Notes under the pieces: model-generated
The model's database searches: none
What the model was told of the DNA's origin: nothing
What the model saw: only the letters and a program-made list of their open reading frames with translations
DNA from: Cantharellus purpuraceus
Taxonomy: Eukaryota; Basidiomycota; Agaricomycetes; Cantharellales; Hydnaceae
Reading direction: 5' to 3'
DNA length: 64,000 bases
Assembly (NCBI GenBank): GCA_025174535.1
Contig: JALBUN010000001.1
Location: 186,001-250,000, forward strand
Program-made: the position numbers and the translations under genes
In this document: positions 10,904 to 22,204 of the stretch, in pieces
How the letters are laid out: every line of letters starts with the position of its first letter
How positions within the stretch are numbered: position 1 is the first letter of the stretch

Positions 10904-11357
10904 TACACATTGATTGTCTCCCTTTTGTGTCTTGGCCTCTGTTTACTGTCAACAATGACAATCCCAAGTATAATCTATTTGTGAGCTTGAAAATGGTTAT
11001 AAAGCATCTCATAGGTCTGAACCTTGATAATTAGGGTCAGTTATGAGGCGTGCCCACCCTGCATTTGCTGACTATGAATCTGTGCAGTCCAGTCGTGAAC
11101 CTAATGACGAGCATGAGTTCCTTCACATGACTGGCTGATAAACACCCATCAGACGAGTAGTGACACTGTAAACCTTTCATGACACTTTAACTAATACTTT
11201 AACTACCAACAGTGAGCGACAGCTGAGCGCTGAGCGCCAGGTTTACTTAATAAGTAACTTTATGGAGTTAGGGACACACAACCCAAATGAATGATCAATA
11301 GCAATAAGGCAATAATAGTTCCAGAGCACCCTGATCCGCGATAAATTTTCCAACTGA
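10904..11357. other. Intergenic, nothing recognised
   Basis: There is no ORF, repeat or RNA gene that I can support in these 450 bases. It is the downstream side of the CrtC-like gene. Confidence 0.6.
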
Positions 11358-12720
11358 TCATGCGGGGGGGTTGTAAACCACCTCTCCGGGATTCAACCAC
11401 TCGAATACGGTAAGTCCTGATGCTTGGGGCCCCCCGACCTTGCCACCCGTTCCCGTGCCAACCCATCGGTGGTACACAATCTGATCCGGATTTTGAACAC
11501 CGTTTGAGGATGTGAGGTTGAAGCTGTAATGTTCCCCATTCGCAAGAATGTACTCAATGATGAAACCCTTGGGAACGTCAACATTTGCAACAGAATCGTG
11601 CTGCACGCCGTACGGCGTGATAATACTATGATCTTTGGACTTCGTCCCTTGTATGCTGCACTGGTTCTGCAGGACAACACCGTTGCGGGAGAGATACCCC
11701 GTGTTCAAAACCTTCGTAGAGTTCGCGGGGGTAATAGAGATATAGGATAAGTCGTACGCGCCGATCGTAGCACTTCCGAAGAACCAGCTCGAGACGGCAG
11801 AATTAATAGGTTGGGGGGACCAATTTGCATCGTGGTAGCCTTGGCCATTGAACTGGAGCCTTGATCCACCTATCTTCAGGTCCACCTCCGATGATCCGCC
11901 TTAATAATGGTTTGTTTAATACGGCAAATCAAATCACAAATTACAGGGATTGTTTTACCTGGGATAGTAGTGGCCCACCCCACTTCGGTGAACAATAGGT
12001 TTTCGGCAGGACTAAGGGTGGTGCCTGGAGCAACAACGGAAGTGAAGTATGGGTCAGTGGTAGTGTTGCAGCCGAAGTGGTGATTCGCGTTCGAGACCAA
12101 CTTCACTGTTCCCTCTACACCAAAGGATGGGGCAGTGAACGTAGCGGTCCAAGTCGAAAGGTCACTTGAACCCACAAAGCCACCGACATTTCTCCAAGTC
12201 CCCGTAACTTTTTGATCAACGGCAGTAACATCGACGGTGTCCGCAGGGATCACGAAAGCATAAGTTGTACCATTGGGAAAGAAGCCATTGACGTTTATGT
12301 AGAACTCAGGCAGTTTTGGATCACGAGGACCGATTTGGAAGGCGTAGCCTGATGACGGGGAATGATGAGACCTGATGCACATCAGCCCTCAGTATTATTT
12401 TGAACCTACCTTCATTGAATAGCACTTGAAACGCAGCAGGCGGGTTATTTCCGACGGGCTCAGCAATGGCCTGAGCCCACCACCACTCGGTGAAGTCCAA
12501 GTTTGACGCGTTTAGGGGCAAATACTGGCCATCGAAGACACCGGGGGCAGTGCTCCTCGCAATATTGTGTTCGCTTGGGGAAGCATGAGAAGAGAGGGCT
12601 ACGCTCACAATAGTCGTCAATTCACGTGGAGGAGTATGAAAAAAAAAATCCGATCGTGCCTTGGATACTGAGAAGAGCCAAAGACCAAGCCAGGGGTCTT
12701 CTAGAAGATGAATAAAACAT
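11358..12720 (-). CDS. CrtC/AttH-type lipocalin-fold protein (Diels-Alderase-like)
   Basis: Three coding segments join in frame with canonical splice sites: 12620 or earlier to 12410, 12348-11959 and 11899-11358 (introns of 61 and 59 bp). The product has the block FTEWWWAQAI near its N-terminus and GQGYHDANWSPQP in the middle, both typical of the CrtC/AttH beta-barrel superfamily that includes fungal intramolecular Diels-Alderases and hydratases. It ends VVYNPPA-stop. The likely role is a cyclisation or hydration step in secondary metabolism; the substrate is unknown. The start is unclear. The ATG at 12720 opens a hydrophobic leader, but a run of ten T near 12645 puts it out of frame by one base, so either that run is an indel or sequencing error or the true first exon differs. 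Assignment is by motif only. Confidence 0.65.
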
Positions 12721-15050
12721 GTTGCAAATGAGTGAGTATCAGGTTTTGTCTACCAGGTTTGAGCTGTCGAACCCACTGTGGGATGGCCTGCTTTTAAACC
12801 ACAAAGCGGTGATCCCAGCCCGATCAAGCGAGTAGTTTCATCATGCATTATGTTTTGGTATGTCGTTTCTGCTTCTCCCTGAACCTCCCCACGCGCGCCC
12901 CTGCGCTAGCCTCTCTGTTAAGCGTACTTCGTCGTAATCTTTCCCCTTGATGGCAAAATAAGCGTGGGCAAGGTACAGCGACGGCTACCCAGCGACGGCT
13001 ACCCAATGGAAAAAGCCCGAGGACCATGTGATCAACTTGCAGTCGTCGTCTGAAAGCCACAAGCGACGGATCACATCTCATTGGGCACCACGCTCGGTGT
13101 TGACCGCCCGCCTCATTCCGTTCATCACCTTGCGCAACAGGAGGCACCCCAGTCGCTCCGGATGACGCTAGTGACGGTAGGATCTCATTTCCAGCCGAGT
13201 AGTGATATGATTTACTCACGTAGCACCTTAGGCAATACATGTAGTTTCAGTACTAATTTATGACACTGACGTGCCGCAACCGCAAGCTTACTACATATTA
13301 TATCCCCGGTCGTGCTCTCTCATGTAAACTGAGTTGACATACACAGACCCTGTCGCGCAGTATAAACGAGGGGAAGATTTGATAACACTGTAGAGCGACC
13401 GTTAGAAAAACTGTGTGGAAAAAGCGAATGTGGTACCAATCTCAGCCACTTGAAGCAAGATTGAGGTTATTACAAAAAATTCTTATGTCTCACGTCGAAT
13501 TCTATCAGGTAGCGACGCAGCACCAACAAACATAGACGTTTGTGGACCGTCGTGTATCCATCAATCGCCCCTGTGTTTCCTACAACAGACCCATCATCTC
13601 GGATAAGTTTACAAGTTGTACTAGAGTTGTACGCATCGATATAAGGAAGGCGCTGGTATAACGCCTTTAGCGTCTAACGTTGCTTGAAACGTTCATCCAT
13701 TTCCCATCTTTATTGTGATCACTATTCTACCAAGCATCTATCAACGGCAGAAGTTAAAAGCTTCCTTTTAGAAGACAACTGGCGGCCAATGTCTCGATAC
13801 TCGGTTCTTGTCAGTGCAATGGCCAACGACAGCAATAGAATGGGCCACAATCAGGATCGATCTCGAGGTAAATATACGTTTGGGAATGAAGGCCGTAGTC
13901 CACCAGCATACGAATGGGTAGAGTAAGTTAAAGTTTACAATAATAAATCACACAGATTGACGACATTAAATGTGTCGGTATTATCCATAGGAAGATCCGA
14001 CAAGCTGAAGTGACATAACAAGGCCTCCTGAGTGGCTGAATAATGTATCTTCTAATAGTAATGAGATTAATCGCCGGCAACACTGGCTGTTGGTCATGTT
14101 TGGATTCAGCGCGAGCGATACGCCAGTCTCTACATCTGAAAGTACTGTGCCAGGAGTGCCAGGGGCGTCCACGGGTCTCATGTCGATCTATGCCGAAGTT
14201 TGTCTTACAAGTCTGCTCTCGGTATTTAAGGCGCCAATACAATAGACGCTTGCTATTTGGTGTTCCTTACATAGGATCACAGTATTCCTCACTATCATGC
14301 ATGTCCAAGAAAGTTTCCGACCTTGGAGACAGCCCACCTGTTTGATCTATCGGAAGTTATCGATGGTGATCGAGAAAGTGTCATATCGTATGGAAAGAGA
14401 TTGTTCTTTTACGCTCCTAAACATACTCATCGCTGAATCGCATTTCTAGAGAAGCTCCAACATGAACTCCGTGACACATGTGGAGATTAGCGCCATCCAA
14501 TAGCACTGTGGGCTTAGCGCGTTTCCTCAATGTCTAGACATCGGGCGCCGTCTTCAGGCAAGCTAGCCTTCAGATCTTGCCTCAGTCCCGCGGAAATACA
14601 TTCTTATCCGATCTCTGCCAGGGGCTGCTTGAAGAAGAACATGCAGAATGACACCAAACACATAAATATCCAGACACTCATATACACCATGTAGCACACG
14701 GGTTTTGTCTCAGAGGAACTCAAATCGGCGCGTCTCCCAACAAAACATAACGACAGCGTCTCATCTTTCCATTGACCTATGTGCAGATTGCCGCCATCTA
14801 GTAGCTCTGGTGCTTAGCGCGTTTTCTCGATTTCTCGATCGACATTCAGCGCCATCGTCAGGCAATGGGACAAAGCTAGTCCCAGATCTTAGCTCAGTCC
14901 CTTGATGAATGCATCATCACAGCAATCACTGTGAAAGAGTACCTCCAGAAGACTATTCTGAAGCGCGTTCCGAAATGCATAAAACCCAGCCCCTCACTTA
15001 TCCACTAGACAGACACTAGTATTACCGTGACTACCAACTCAGAAACTACT
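12721..15050. other. Intergenic, no convincing gene
   Basis: Short ORFs here (for example 12848-13240 minus and 13684-13926 plus) have no recognisable domain. The 14-bp unit CAGCGACGGCTACC is directly repeated near 12980. The stretch at 14470-14905 holds a diverged duplication, described separately. Confidence 0.5.
14470..14905. repeat. Diverged direct duplication upstream of the dsRBD gene
   Basis: The stretches near 14470-14600 and 14760-14905 share an ordered series of blocks: a CATGTGGAGATT-like start, GCGCCATCC, GCTTAGCGCG, a CTCAATGTCT-like block, CGTCTTCAGGCAA and AGATCTTGCCTCAGTCCC. The copies are clearly related but diverged. This may be a duplicated promoter or the upstream part of a lost gene copy. 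Confidence 0.55.
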
Positions 15051-15582
15051 ATGTCTTCAAAAAGCAGCAATAATAGTGCGTCGTATCCCCCTTTGCGTCC
15101 TACCTTTACGGCTAACCCTTTTACATCTATTTGTCGATGTTCCCATGTTATATGGCTACCCGTTATTACCCCCAACTCCTCACGCTCGATGCTGTATCTA
15201 CATGCTCTTCCAGACGAACAGATGCATTGGGCCATGCGATTACACAATGAGCTCCAGCGCCAAGCCAGGGTCCGAGCGTTGTCCTGGGACGATCAAGTAT
15301 CTGGTCCCGGGCACCAGGCAACATGGACCTCGACTGTGTACCGTCAGTTTTCTCCTAGTTATTCATGATGTCTGGTGCGTTATCTTACCCACGTAACTAC
15401 GTTTCATCTCTGCCAATGTAGTCGATGAGATCGAGTACGGCACGGGAAGCGCGAGTACGCGGCAAGGAGCCCGTGATGAGGCGGCAAAGAAGGCCTTGCA
15501 ACTCCTACAAGAAGAGATGGGACAACAGGTAAATAATTCGTCTGTCATCAGTCTATCGCTACGTCTAAGCGCAGTGCAGTGA
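15051..15582 (+). CDS. Small dsRNA-binding-domain protein
   Basis: Exon 1 (15051-15342) starts MSSKSSNN and enters a dsRBD: MRLHNELQRQARVRALSW, then GPGHQATW. A 79-base intron (GT...AG) joins in frame to exon 2 from 15422: DEIEYGTGSASTRQGARDE then AAKKALQLLQEE. The order helix, W-x-GP-x-H-x-x-W strands, G-x-G-x-AS loop and A-x-x-A-x-x-AL helix is the classical double-stranded RNA-binding motif. The ORF stops at 15582, but a GTAAAT donor at 15529 may extend it. Small stand-alone dsRBD proteins are common in Agaricomycetes; the function here is unknown. Confidence 0.7.
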
Positions 15583-15907
15583 AGAACTCAATGCCTCAGT
15601 GAACATTTGTCGATACCTTCCACCTATGCTTCTTCCCCTTGTCTCTTGATAATCTTTCCATTCAGACTTAGTCATGGCTGACGATTGTGACACTCACTAA
15701 GAACACACGTCAATTTTACGAGTTTGCGACACTTGCAGAACCAGCTGGCGATGGCAGACCATATAAGTAATTAGAAAAGTACAACCACAAAGTAGCGCGA
15801 GCACGTTCGGCTAGATAAGTGAAGGGCAGGGTATAGAGCGAAGGGAACAAATACTCCGCTTACATAGGACACTGTCGAGAATATTGGCCCATGAAAGCCT
15901 CCTGTGT
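15583..15907. other. Intergenic, nothing recognised
   Basis: No ORF or repeat is supported here. If the dsRBD gene has a third exon it would lie at the start of this stretch. Confidence 0.5.
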
Positions 15908-16154
15908 TTATGTGGAGACGGCTCGTCCTTGAGGCTCTTTCTCTGGCAGCTTCCTGCCTCTCCGCCTCCTCACTTGGCAGGTCTTCAGCGTGTAAATCAC
16001 TATGTCTAAGTCCCTCCCGGTGGTGGCCTCAAAGAGTTCCACCCGCTTCGATTCCTTGGTGGCCTCCACCCATGATTTCTCCTCTGGACAAGTTGACAAC
16101 TTATCTGGTTCTGGCTCCACCTCCAACCCTTCATCCTCTGCCACACCTGGCAGG
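15908..16154 (-). pseudogene. Fragment of a diverged accessory ORF (aORF relative)
   Basis: The minus-strand frame reads EGLEVEPEPDK, EEKSWVEATKESKRVELFEA and TTGRDLDIVIYTLKT. This aligns with the middle of the G1 aORF (DVEPDPTS, EEMAWVAAVEACKRVELYAA, TTKKNLDVTVFSLKAY) at roughly half identity. It is cut at the junction with the truncated LTR of copy C. It therefore comes from a different, diverged element family that carried the same accessory protein. Confidence 0.65.
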
Positions 16155-16489
16155 AAAGGCATGATTTGATATTCAAACTGGGGAATGAAGTCCCCAGTCA
16201 GGCAACTTAAATACATATTTGAAATCTAATAATAATTACTCCGGTGATGGGTCTCCGAGGCCGATGGCCTTACGTGAGTATGTCCGAGTCCGATGGGGAC
16301 AGATGTCCAGGTTCCTATGGTGATGCTGATGCATCAATTGGAACTGGAGACGGATGGGTGGAATCGGCAGTGACAATTGGACAGGTAAATGGAGACGTAG
16401 CGGTTTCCAAATGGAGTATAGATTTCATATGCGCGGGGATCTGAGGGGATCGGATGGGGATCTGGGCGTTAATGAATATAGTCATAACA
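16155..16489 (-). repeat. 3' LTR of copy C, truncated (U3 and start of R only)
   Basis: It begins (minus strand) TGTTATGAC at 16489 and matches other LTRs to about 16155, just past the CAGTTTGAATAT start of R. The U5 side is lost at a junction with the accessory-ORF fragment. The purine-rich tract AAATGGAGAGATAC, the family's likely plus-strand primer, lies just inside the element. Confidence 0.85.
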
Positions 16490-16591
16490 GTATCTCTCCA
16501 TTTAAGGCTGCGCCCCTGAGGCCTCATGTCCGTGGATTGAATAGGTGAGATGATTGGGAGCGGTCGGAGTTATACTGGGGGTCTGGAGACA

Positions 16592-16599
16592 TATAAAAG
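16592..16599 (+). promoter_or_regulatory. TATA box of the antisense ORF, copy C
   Basis: TATAAAAG is conserved at the same place in copies D and E. It lies only 8 bases before the first ATG (16607) but 32 before the second (16631), so a normal start site about 30 bp downstream favours the second ATG (MSNPLASM). Confidence 0.6.
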
Positions 16600-16630
16600 G
16601 AGGGGCATGATTGAGGTCTTATCCTCAACG

Positions 16631-18391
16631 ATGTCAAACCCTTTGGCAAGCATGAGTGTGGCCAAGCTGGAGCAGTTGCTCTTGGCCCGACGGAAGGAAG
16701 AGGAGGAGGAGCGGAAACGGAAAGAGGAGGAGGAAGCGGAATGGAGATGGAAGGAGGAGGAGGAGGCGGAACGGAAACGGAAGGAGGAGGAGGAGGTGGA
16801 ACGGAGACGGAAGGAGGAGGCGGAGGCGGAACGGAGACGGAAGGAGGAGGCGGAGGCGGAACGGAGACGGAAGGAGGAGGAAGAGGTGGAACGGAGACGG
16901 AAGGAGGAGGAGGAGGCAGAACGGAGACAGAAGGAGGAGGAAGAGCAGCGGCGGAAAGAGGCGGCGAAAACGGAACGGAGAAGGAAAGAGGAGGAAGCAA
17001 AGGTCGAGAGGGCCCGCATGGTGAAGGAACTTGCGGCAGCGATGGAGGCTGCAAGACTGAAAGAAGTGGAGGAGCAGGCACACGAGTTAGAGGCCGCCAT
17101 GGAGGTAGAGGAGGAGGTGACCAGGGCAGGGGGAACCAGCCACCCAGGAAGTCCGAGTGTGCCAATATGGCCAGGGACCCTGGAAGTCGCCATCATCTCC
17201 GTTACACGGACGGAGATGACTCGTTCGAGGACTGTCACTGCGGAGGACTTGCTGTTATGTCTGTGGGCATGGCCCCTATTTGAGTTGGGGGCAGCTGAGG
17301 AAGATGATGCGGCGGAGACGGAGAGGGCGGAGGTGGAGGTGAATGCCAATGTGGAGCTCGATGCAAATGTGGAGCCCGAGGCGGGCATGGATGTTGGGAC
17401 GGATGTGGAGCCGGATCCTACTTCGAATTCCTACGAGGAGATGGCTTGGGTAGCTGCGGTTGAGGCTTGCAAAAGAGTGGAGCTCTATGCCGCTACCACC
17501 AAGAAGAATCTCGATGTCACGGTCTTTTCATTGAAGGCCTACCCGAGTGCTGATACAGAGAAGCGAGAGGCGGACCGGAGGGTCATATGGTGCAAGGCAG
17601 AGAGTTGCATGTTGGCAACCCGTAAGAAGGAGCTGCGTGTCGCAAGGTTGGCGATCCAGCTTCGCAAGTGCGAGATGGAGAAGGCGGCAGCAGGACAGCA
17701 GGACAAGGAGGAGGAGAGGGAACACTTGGAGGCCGCAGTGAGAAGGGGTGGACCACCCAAGGCTCTGGCTCCAACGGAGCCATTTGGCAGACCTGGCGTA
17801 ACTTGCGACTTATGTCATGATGCGGGTGTGGAGTGTGTGTGGCCTACCGGCCCAACTTGCTGACTTCGGTCCTGCAATCGTTGTCGGGGTCGGAAAGGAG
17901 GGTGTAGGATCGATGGGAAGTTCGATCCCCGGAGTCGGAGTGTCAAGCCCCAACTAGTGGTACAAGGAGGGGCAGAGAAAGAATTGGAGGGTCGTCCAAC
18001 CAAAAAGAGGTGGACAGAGATGGGTGCTGTGGCAGCCAGGGGTAGCGGCGTTGGATTGGAAGGGGCAATGACCAGTGCAGGTACGGGGCGTGTCTTGGTG
18101 CCCAATAGCACCGTGGGCCAGCTTATCTGGCTGGTTAACCTGCAGTCGGAGCACCTGCGGCGGACGGAGGGGTTGTTAGTAGACTTGGTGAGGACGATGA
18201 AACGGAAGGAGGTTCTAGAGGGTCGTCAGACAGCCGAGTTACGTCGGTTGCGGAAGTTCATGGCCCCATTGGACGAGGATTCAGACATGGGAGATGAGAA
18301 GGATTGGGTGTCGGATGTAGAGAGTGATGAGGAGTCGGAGACGGAGCCTGAGGTAGATAAGGGAAAGGGGAAAAGGAAACGCGATGTATAA
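16631..18391 (+). pseudogene. Antisense accessory ORF (aORF) of copy C: coiled-coil/Zn2Cys6-like protein, one nonsense codon
   Basis: The frame encodes 586 residues if the stop at 17861 is ignored. In order: MSNPLASM start; a run of about eight 10-residue E/R/K repeats (ERRRKEEEEA type, residues about 20-110) likely to form a long charged helix; an acidic linker; a conserved block EEMAWVAAVEACKRVELYAA; a basic helical segment; then cysteines spaced C-x2-C-x6-C-x12-C-x2-C-x6-C (CDLCHDAGVEC ... CNRCRGRKGGC), the spacing of fungal Zn2Cys6 DNA-binding domains; a second helical region; and an acidic tail ending in a basic KGKGKRKRDV. The stop (TGA) replaces the CGA arginine seen in copy E, so it is one CpG transition. 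It lies between pol and the 3' LTR on the opposite strand, convergent with pol. The function is unknown; DNA or RNA binding is an inference. Confidence 0.8.
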
Positions 18392-18537
18392 AAATAAAAA
18401 TGAAAATGATTATAAATTTTGGAATGGAGAAATGAGGTGGAGTGATTCCTTTTAAGCTTTTGGGCAGGCATGTAATTTCCCTTGACTTGTAATAAAATGA
18501 TGATGCGAAATAATAGAATTAGCATTAGTAATTGAAC

Positions 18538-21500
18538 TTAAAGATTCATAAGGGGGCCAGGTTTGTCTGGATAAGCGGAGTGAAAGTCAGAGATGGATTC
18601 AGATGCGTGATCGAGTTCAGACACGGAGATCCATGAGGATTCTTCATCGGTGCCTTCGTATCCAGTCCATTTGACTAAGTACTGGAGCTTGCACTTGTAT
18701 CGACGGTTGATCTTCAAGTCCAGGATCTCAGAGATCTCATATTCATTGTCTCCTTTGATGATGATCAGGGGAGGTGGAGGTTGCATGCAACCAGAGATCT
18801 TGTTCGTAGTAGCAGGTTTGAGCATTGATATATGGAAGACCGGATGAACTGCTCGGAAGTGGTCCGGGAGGTGGAGGGTGAAAGACCTGCTGCCCGCGCG
18901 AGCAATGACCTCATAAGGACCTAAGTATTTCTTGGAGAGTTTCTTCGATGGACGGGTGGTCTGGAAGTGTTCGGCCTTAATGAATACTTTGTCTCCAATT
19001 TGCAGGTCCGGAGCCAGAATGCGGCGTCGGTCTGTGGAGACTTGATATTGTTTCTGGGCATCGGAGATGGTCTCTTGGAGATGTTGGTGTAGTTGATCGA
19101 GGTCGGTTACGAATTGGTGGGCTTTGGTGGAGGCAAGTTCTTTCTCAGGGTGGATGGAGATGTTTGGATGGTAGCCTTTATTAGCAAAGAACGGAGAGAT
19201 GCCGGTAGTTGCGTTTGGAGCGTTGTTGTAGGCAAACTCTGTGATCGGAAGTAGATCAGCCCAGTTGTCTTGTTGATAGTTACAATAGATTCGGAGATAT
19301 TGTTCCAGGGACTGATTCATTTGTTCCGTTTGTCTGTCTCCTTCAGGGTGGTATCTGGAGGTGAAATGAAGCTTCATGTCGAGAGCCTTTCCTAATGTGC
19401 GGAAGAAGGAGGACATGAACTCCGAGCCCCGATTGGATGTGACATGTGATGGGACTCCGTGTTTAGAGAATACGTGGAGAACGAACAATTTAGCTAGTGA
19501 GGCGGAGGTTATGGTGTCATGAATAGGGACTGTTTGGTGAACCTGTCGACAATCACGAGTATGGTGTCATATCCGAGCAATGGGGGGAGCTTCTCTATGA
19601 AATCCATGGAGATGGAGTTCCATGGTTGCTCCGGGACTGGAAGTTGCTTAAGCGTTCCATAGGGTTTGTGCCTTTGCGATTTTGAGCGCATACACGTGGT
19701 ACAGGAGTTACAGTAGTGTTGAATGTATTCCCACATTTTTGGCCATACATAGTCTCGTCAGATTAATCCTTGTGTGCGATTTTGCCCGAAGTGGCCGGAG
19801 ATTGGGTGATCATGATAATACTGCAAAATTCGGAGTCGGAGGTTGTTGGCATCGGGGATGTATATCCGGTCGTTGTGTCGGAGGTGCCCTTCAGGGTCAA
19901 GTGACCATTTCGGATCGGAAGGGTTGTCCAAGTGTTTAACTGCAACAGGATCAGATCGGAGTGATGAGCGGATGTCGGAGCGGAGTTGGTCGATGTCCAT
20001 AATGGTGACAGCTCAGAGGGTGGGAGTCATGAGGGTGGATGCTCGTAGGGACGATGCCAGCTGCTCGTTAGTGAACACAGGATGAAAGCTGTGTGGGTTT
20101 ACAGTGGCATAGTCGCTATTCCCCTCTTTAGGGTAGATGTCCCAGCGTCTAGTTAATGTGTTGGGCTTTGCTCCGAGTCGACCAGGATGGAAACGGATAA
20201 TGAGATTGAACTGAGATAGGTATTCAGACCATCAGACCTGTCTCCGGGTGAGCAGTTTCATTGTGGAGAAGTATTCCAAGTTCTTGTGGTCAGTTATGAC
20301 GTCCACCGGATTGGAGGGACCCTCAAGGTAGTGTCTCCATATCTGGAAGGCTTCATATATGGCAAGGAGCTCTTTGTCATGGACGTCATAGTTCAGTTCG
20401 GGGGGCATGAATGTATGTGAGTGAAAAGCGATCAGGTGGACTTGTCCGTCGTCCGGAGAGATGATGGACAGGATCGTGGCAAGTGCATAGTCGGAGGCGT
20501 CGGTCTCTAATAGGATAGGAACGTCTGGAACCCAATGAGTCAGTATCAGAGCAGAAGTAAAGGCCTTTTTCAAGGTCTCAAAGCTCTGTCTACATTCGTC
20601 AGTGTTCCATTGGATACCCTTCCTAGTGAGTCGGGTGAGCGGAACAGTGATATTGGAGTAGCCGTGAATAAAGCGGCGGTAGAAGTTGGCGAACCCAAGG
20701 AAGGACTGTACGTCCTTGACTTTCTGGGGTTCTGGCCATTCCTGTATAACTTTGATTTTGTCATCAGACATTGTCAATCCTGCTGGGGAGAGGATATAGC
20801 CTAGGTGTTCAACCGAGTCAGAGTGGAATTCGCATTTGTCAGCGTGGGCAAAGAGGCCATACTTTCAGAGACGTCGGAGTACCTCTTGGACATGTGTCCG
20901 ATGTTCTTCTTCGTTGTCTGAATATACCAAAATGTCGTCTAAGTAAACGAGGACAGTCACATCGAGGAGGTCGGCGAAGGTATCATTCATGAACCTCTAG
21001 AAGGCGGCCAGCGCATTGGTTAGTCCGAAGGGCATGACGCACCATTCAAAAGATCCATATCATGTGCGGAAGGTCATTTTCCATTTGTTGCCTTCTCGGA
21101 TATGGACTAGATGGTAGGCATGTTGGAGATCTATTTTGGAATAGATCTTAGCCTTTTGAGGACTCTCGAGTAGGTCCACAGTGCGGGGTATCGGGTATTG
21201 GTCTTTCTTGGTGATCTTGTTGAGTCCATGGAAGTCGACACATAGACGGAGTGATCCGTCCTTTTTGCGGACAAATAGGACCGGAGCTCCATGAGGAGAT
21301 AGGGATGGGCAGATGAAGCCCATGGCCAAGTTCTCGTCTATGAATGTTTGGAGAGCCAGTAGCTCTTTTTGTGATAGCAAGTAGATAGGGCCGTGTGGAG
21401 GGGTGGAGTTGTCATCCAGTTCAATCTTGAGATCGTATGGTCGGTGTTCCACTAGGGAGTCAGCTTTAGACTTGCTGAACATGTCGGCAAATTCATGATA

Positions 21501-22204
21501 CTCCTTGGGAACCATAGAGAGGTCCGGTGGAGTGGATCGGGCAGAATGAGCAGCGAGGAATATCGGATCAGAGAGGTGGACCTGGAATGTGTGAGAACCG
21601 TCCAGCTTGCTTAGTCTGGCAAAGACCATAGCGTCCACCATCGATATAAACGGAGGGGTAGACGGAGTATCTATTGGAGCAGAGTCAGCGGAGGCGGAAG
21701 ATAATTTCGCACCTATAGTTACTGGTGACGTTGGGGATGACACAGCCTGTACTGGAGAATGGAATGTGATATGGCCCAATGCCCAGTCAATCAACGGATT
21801 GTAGTGGGTGAGCCAGTTATGTCTGAGAACCACAGAACAGCTGGAGTCAAGTGGAGTAACATAGAATGTAAGGGTCTGGATTTCTCCAACAGAAAAACGG
21901 ATAGACAAATCTATAGCTCATGAAATAACAGCATTAGTAGTGCCATCAAATAATCGGAGTGGTATTGGAGTTATGGTGTATGTATGGAGTTTATGTAAAT
22001 CAGAAAAAGAGGAATTGAGGAAACAGTGAGTAGAACCGGAGTCAATTAATGCTTGGATAGTGGTATCGGGAATGGAGTCAGAGTGGATGAGGAGGGTAAG
22101 GGAGTCGGAGTGGGAAAGAGCGGATGCGTTCAGGCAGACCTCATTTGTCGTATGGGGAGTACTAACGCAGCCCTCAGCCCATATGGAGGCTATAGAACTG
22201 CTTA
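18538..22204 (-). pseudogene. pol: pol of copy C (PR-RT-RH-IN-chromodomain)
   Basis: All pol domains are present: protease ([10 protein letters not shown]), RT with the [10 protein letters not shown] active site near 20935, RNase H (LLETDASDYALA, ITDHKNLEYF), integrase zinc finger (HYCNSCTTCM), catalytic core, GPY/F module (YLGPYEVIARAG) and a C-terminal chromodomain (LQYLVKWTGYEG, SSWISVSELDHA) ending GPLMNL-stop. Lesions include CGA-to-TGA stops (after VIS near 21917 and in the FRT-YGSF block near 21060), CAG-to-TAG near 20998, and small indels. The domain order RT-RH-IN-chromodomain marks it as a chromovirus of Ty3/Gypsy. Confidence 0.9.

Noticed and set aside
10604..11357. Looked for tRNA, rRNA or snRNA genes in intergenic stretches
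   Set aside because: No cloverleaf with matching acceptor stem and anticodon arm, or conserved RNA box, was found by eye here or in the other gaps.
12848..13240. 130-codon minus-strand ORF
   Set aside because: Arg/Ser-rich, no recognisable domain, no splice or promoter context; treated as chance.
16655..17083. Leucine/phenylalanine-rich minus-strand ORFs opposite the aORF repeat
   Set aside because: Complement of GGAGGA-type repeats; low-complexity shadow.
16741..17283. Glycine-rich ORF (GGGGG-TETE repeats) overlapping the aORF
   Set aside because: It is a frame shadow of the E/R/K repeat; the other copies have the same shadow with different limits and no conservation beyond the repeat.
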